From: Gordonia sihwensis NBRC 108236
Lineage (GTDB): Bacteria; Actinomycetota; Actinomycetes; Mycobacteriales; Mycobacteriaceae
Length of the DNA: 64,000 nucleotides
Assembly: GCF_000333035.1 (NCBI RefSeq)
Contig: NZ_BANU01000001.1
Coordinates: 1-64,000, forward strand
Direction: 5' to 3'
Position 1 is the stretch's first letter. Each line of letters starts with the position of its first letter. The position numbers and the translations under genes were made by a program. Of the stretch, positions 62,669 to 64,000 are shown piece after piece. The notes beneath the pieces are model-generated. The model was not told the origin of the DNA. It did no database searches and saw nothing but the letters and a program-made list of their open reading frames with translations.

Positions 62669-63936
62669 GTGAGAACGTGAATCCCGAGCCCGCCGAGTCG
62701 CAGGATCCGGACGTCGACGTCACTCAGGCCGAGACCAAGCCCTTCCACCGTGCGGGGCGGCCCAAGTATCAGGTCGGAATCATCGGCGCACTCATCACCG
62801 CGATGGTCGTGATCATGGCCATGCAGATGGACCGGCTGCCGTACCTCTCGCAGATCAGCACCTACGACGTCTACTTCGACGACGCGGGTGGTCTGGTCAC
62901 CGGGGACGTGGTGCTGGTGGCCGGCGTCAACGTCGGCACCGTCGAGGGCATCAGCCTGGCCGAGACCGATCAGGGACTCAAGGCCAAGATCAGGTTCCGG
63001 CTCAACGACACGGTCGTCATGGGCGATCGCACCCGCGCGGCGATCAAGACCGAGACCGTCCTGGGACGGCGCAATCTGACGATCACACCGATCGGCACCG
63101 GCCGGATCAAGCCCGGCGGGTCGATCCCGGTGGATTCGACCGTGTCGCCGTACTCGCTGTCGGACGCTCTGGAGGATGCGACCTCCACCCTGGCGACCAC
63201 CGACACCGATCAGCTCAACAAGGCGCTCGAAACCCTCACCGAGACGTTCTCGAAGACACCGGCCAATGTCAGCGGGGCCGTCGAGGGGGTGAGCCGGCTG
63301 TCGAAGGCGATCGCCGATCGCGACAACGCGCTCAGCGACCTGCTGCGGCAGGCCCGCGGGGTGACCCAGATCGTCGGTCAGCGCAGCAACCAGATCCGCG
63401 ACATGTTGATCGACGCCAATGCACTGCTCGGCGAGCTCAACATCCGCCGCGAAGCGCTGCGTCAGGTGATCAAGGGGACCAAGGACGTCACCGCCGAGAT
63501 CACCGGGTTCGTCGAAGACAACAACGCTCAGCTGAAGCCGGTGCTCGACAAGTTCAACGGCGTGCTCGACATCCTCAACGACAACGAGGAGAACTTCGGC
63601 AAGGCGATCGACAACCTCGGTCCGTACGCCAACATCCTCGGTGAGGCGGTCAGCTCGGGACCGTACTTCTCCTCGCTCGTCGGACTGCCGACGTGGGGCG
63701 ACTACTTCGGCACGTTCCTGAAGGTCCTGCAGCGCAAGTACCCCGAGGCGGCGAAGTACTTCTACCAGTACTCGGGTAACCCGCTGTTCCCGAAGAACTG
63801 GAACCAGGGGCCGGATGCGGGCGCCCCGGACGTGGGACGTCCCTCGCCCAAGCGTCAGTACCCGACGCCCATCCCGCAGCAACCGCAGAACAACAATGAC
63901 CTGAACCCCAGCCAGCGTCACGGAACGGGAGGCTGA
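62665..63936 (+). CDS. mce4C: Mce4C
   Basis: A 423-residue MCE protein. TTG 62665 (TTGA overlap with the mce4B stop, GGGAGG eight bases upstream) is preferred over GTG 62656, which lies inside the RBS. One membrane helix, MlaD domain (VTGDVVLVAGVNVGTVEG), then helices and a Pro/Asn-rich C-terminal tail (about 395-423). Confidence 0.92.
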   Translation: MSENVNPEPAESQDPDVDVTQAETKPFHRAGRPKYQVGIIGALITAMVVIMAMQMDRLPYLSQISTYDVYFDDAGGLVTGDVVLVAGVNVGTVEGISLAETDQGLKAKIRFRLNDTVVMGDRTRAAIKTETVLGRRNLTITPIGTGRIKPGGSIPVDSTVSPYSLSDALEDATSTLATTDTDQLNKALETLTETFSKTPANVSGAVEGVSRLSKAIADRDNALSDLLRQARGVTQIVGQRSNQIRDMLIDANALLGELNIRREALRQVIKGTKDVTAEITGFVEDNNAQLKPVLDKFNGVLDILNDNEENFGKAIDNLGPYANILGEAVSSGPYFSSLVGLPTWGDYFGTFLKVLQRKYPEAAKYFYQYSGNPLFPKNWNQGPDAGAPDVGRPSPKRQYPTPIPQQPQNNNDLNPSQRHGTGG

Positions 63937-63937
63937 C

Positions 63938-64000
63938 GTGGGCATCTCGAAACGAGTGTGGGCGATCATCGCCGGAGTCGTCGTACTGGTGCTGCTGGCC
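63938..64000 (+). CDS. mce4D: Mce4D, N-terminal fragment
   Basis: GTG 63938, one base after the mce4C stop and with GGGAGG upstream, opens MGISKRVWAIIAGVVVLVLLA, a basic start and membrane anchor. The gene is cut by the window end after 21 codons; identity rests on order. Confidence 0.85.
   Translation, partial: MGISKRVWAIIAGVVVLVLLA

Overview
The window is a high-GC chromosomal segment with GTG/TTG starts, many ATGA or TGATG gene overlaps, mce/yrbE genes, an HbhA-type adhesin and a cholesterol-degradation locus. Together these point to a mycolic-acid actinomycete (Mycobacteriales), most like Gordonia, Rhodococcus or a relative. The genus is an inference; no rRNA or other decisive marker is present.

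Left part (1-16.8 kb): an orphan MceF-type gene, then a vitamin B12 uptake operon (btuFCD, minus strand) behind a recognisable cobalamin riboswitch whose last hairpin covers the ribosome binding site. Next come a rhomboid-like membrane protein, an S9 prolyl oligopeptidase, an MHS-family transporter, a TetR/flavin-oxidoreductase pair, dihydrolipoamide dehydrogenase (lpd), an AlkA-type glycosylase, and a methyltransferase-cupin-HTH operon preceded by a DtxR/IdeR-like iron box.

Middle-left (16.2-25 kb): gene order recalls the M. tuberculosis lpdC...Rv0464c-ramB-icl1-fadB2...hbhA region. It holds a CMD-family gene, ramB, a lipoprotein, isocitrate lyase with a candidate RamB site, fadB2, a metE homologue and hbhA. 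The metE homologue has lost three of the four zinc ligands, the folate-stacking Trp and a conserved His of MetE. It is the most unusual gene in the window.

25-63.9 kb is a steroid (cholesterol-type) catabolic locus. ipdC-ipdB-ipdA-echA20 (minus) face ipdF, an SDR and a crotonase (plus); these act on rings C/D. Side-chain and upper-pathway genes follow: a fadD, ddn-like, fadA5, cyp125 with a ketosteroid-isomerase-like partner, ltp3-ltp4-DUF35, an F420-type oxidoreductase, echA19, fadD19, fadD17-fadE27-fadE26, fdxD, an hsd4A-like SDR and the mce4 uptake operon (yrbE4A, yrbE4B, mce4A-C and the start of mce4D). Several promoters carry the KstR palindrome TnnAACnnGTTnnA. Genes for ring A/B opening (kshA, kstD, hsaABCD) are not in this window.

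Inserted in the steroid locus are genes with other jobs: a TetR/MpaB-like pair, a GyrA-tail/GNAT fusion, a secreted beta-propeller, a DoxX/HxlR pair next to a block of palindromic and 30-bp tandem repeats, and a zinc-limitation module (mrf-rpmE2 divergent from rpmB-rpmG-rpsN-rpsR) with Zur-like boxes.
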